From positions 1 to 14,485 of the forward strand of contig JALWHA010000106.1 of NCBI GenBank assembly GCA_027038695.1: DNA of 14,485 nt. Reading direction: 5' to 3'. The translations under genes were made by a program, and so were the position numbers. Source of the DNA: Acidobacteriota bacterium (lineage in GTDB: Bacteria; Acidobacteriota; Holophagae; Thermotomaculales; Thermotomaculaceae). The notes beneath the pieces were generated by a model. It was not told the DNA's origin. It did no database searches and saw only the letters and a program-made list of their open reading frames with translations. This document shows, piece by piece, positions 14,328 through 14,485 of the stretch. Positions within the stretch are counted from its first letter, which is position 1. Every line of letters begins with the position of its first letter.

Positions 14328-14485
14328 TTATTTAGGGAAGGCTATCATTGTAATCGCTACAGTCTTTTTGTTATCGTCAATGGTAATAGGTGAAAAGACC
14401 ACCTCGGCTTCAAAAATTTTATTGTCTCTGTTTTTCAAGGTTGTGTTTATTTTTAAGGTTTGCTTTTCCTTTACAAGTTTTTTTA
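14328..14485 (-). CDS. C-terminal fragment of a PAS-like domain protein (5' end beyond window)
   Basis: Only the last 51 codons are inside the window, on the minus strand, ending at a TAA (14328-14330). I translated them by hand. NTTLKNRDNKIFEAEVVFSP followed by ITIDDNKKTVAITMIAFPK resembles the last strands of a PAS sensory domain, where a line such as LRNKDGSxFxAEVxxSPI is usual. The protein stops right after the PAS fold with no kinase or cyclase after it, so any output domain would be N-terminal. It lies 39 bases upstream of the exporter gene on the same strand and could belong to the same transcript. The PAS call is moderate because the fragment is short. Confidence 0.6.
   Translation of the reverse strand, partial: KKLVKEKQTLKINTTLKNRDNKIFEAEVVFSPITIDDNKKTVAITMIAFPK

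Noticed and set aside
1..14485. CRISPR arrays, insertion sequences, prophage, toxin-antitoxin or defence genes
   Set aside because: No regularly spaced repeats, transposase, integrase, terminal repeats or recognisable defence domains were found on either strand.

Overview
The window is AT-rich bacterial chromosome with tightly packed genes, strong GGAGG-type ribosome binding sites and TTGAC(A/T)/TATAAT-like promoters. Two points suggest a diderm bacterium with low-potential, probably anaerobic, iron-sulfur metabolism. One is a murein-tripeptide recycling ligase (Mpl), which implies diaminopimelate peptidoglycan. The other is an oxygen-sensitive type of 2-oxoacid:acceptor oxidoreductase. I cannot name the species or phylum from the sequence alone. 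No mobile element, CRISPR array, integrase or rRNA is visible, and base composition looks even, so this reads as core chromosome.

Layout. (a) 1-988, minus strand: a small unknown protein with a His/Asp/Glu-rich tail, then a DUF819-family membrane protein that runs off the left edge. (b) 1137-1858, plus strand: a promoter and a complete tRNA-Leu(UAA), then a small four-helix membrane protein with its own promoter, closed by a bidirectional terminator. (c) 1880-6256, minus strand: a three-gene operon for a 2-oxoacid oxidoreductase. The first gene is a fusion of the gamma subunit, a GltD/NfnL-like FAD/NAD(P) module and a delta-like two-cluster ferredoxin. It is followed by separate alpha and beta subunits. 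(d) 6257-6578: divergent promoter region. (e) 6579-9075, plus strand: rpsU (ribosomal protein S21), translationally coupled to mutS2. (f) 9080-14485, minus strand: a run reading, in transcription order, a PAS-like C-terminus (cut by the right edge), an MMPL/RND-type exporter, mpl, a divergent PTPS/QueD-family protein and a Na+/Ca2+ exchanger-family protein. From the exporter onward the genes overlap by 4 nt or directly abut.

How they work together. The oxidoreductase operon most likely joins CoA-dependent 2-oxoacid oxidation (or the reverse carboxylation) directly to NAD(P)(H) through the fused flavoprotein. The nearest known architectural parallel is the multi-subunit NAD+-linked phenylglyoxylate oxidoreductase of Azoarcus, where the flavoprotein is a separate subunit. 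The rpsU-mutS2 pair joins a ribosomal protein to a MutS2/Smr protein. The right-hand operon mixes envelope functions (exporter, murein recycling, cation exchange) with a pterin-fold enzyme.

Most worth checking: the gamma-GltD-delta fusion and its substrate, the PTPS-family protein with altered active-site residues, and a terminator-like hairpin inside the beginning of mutS2.
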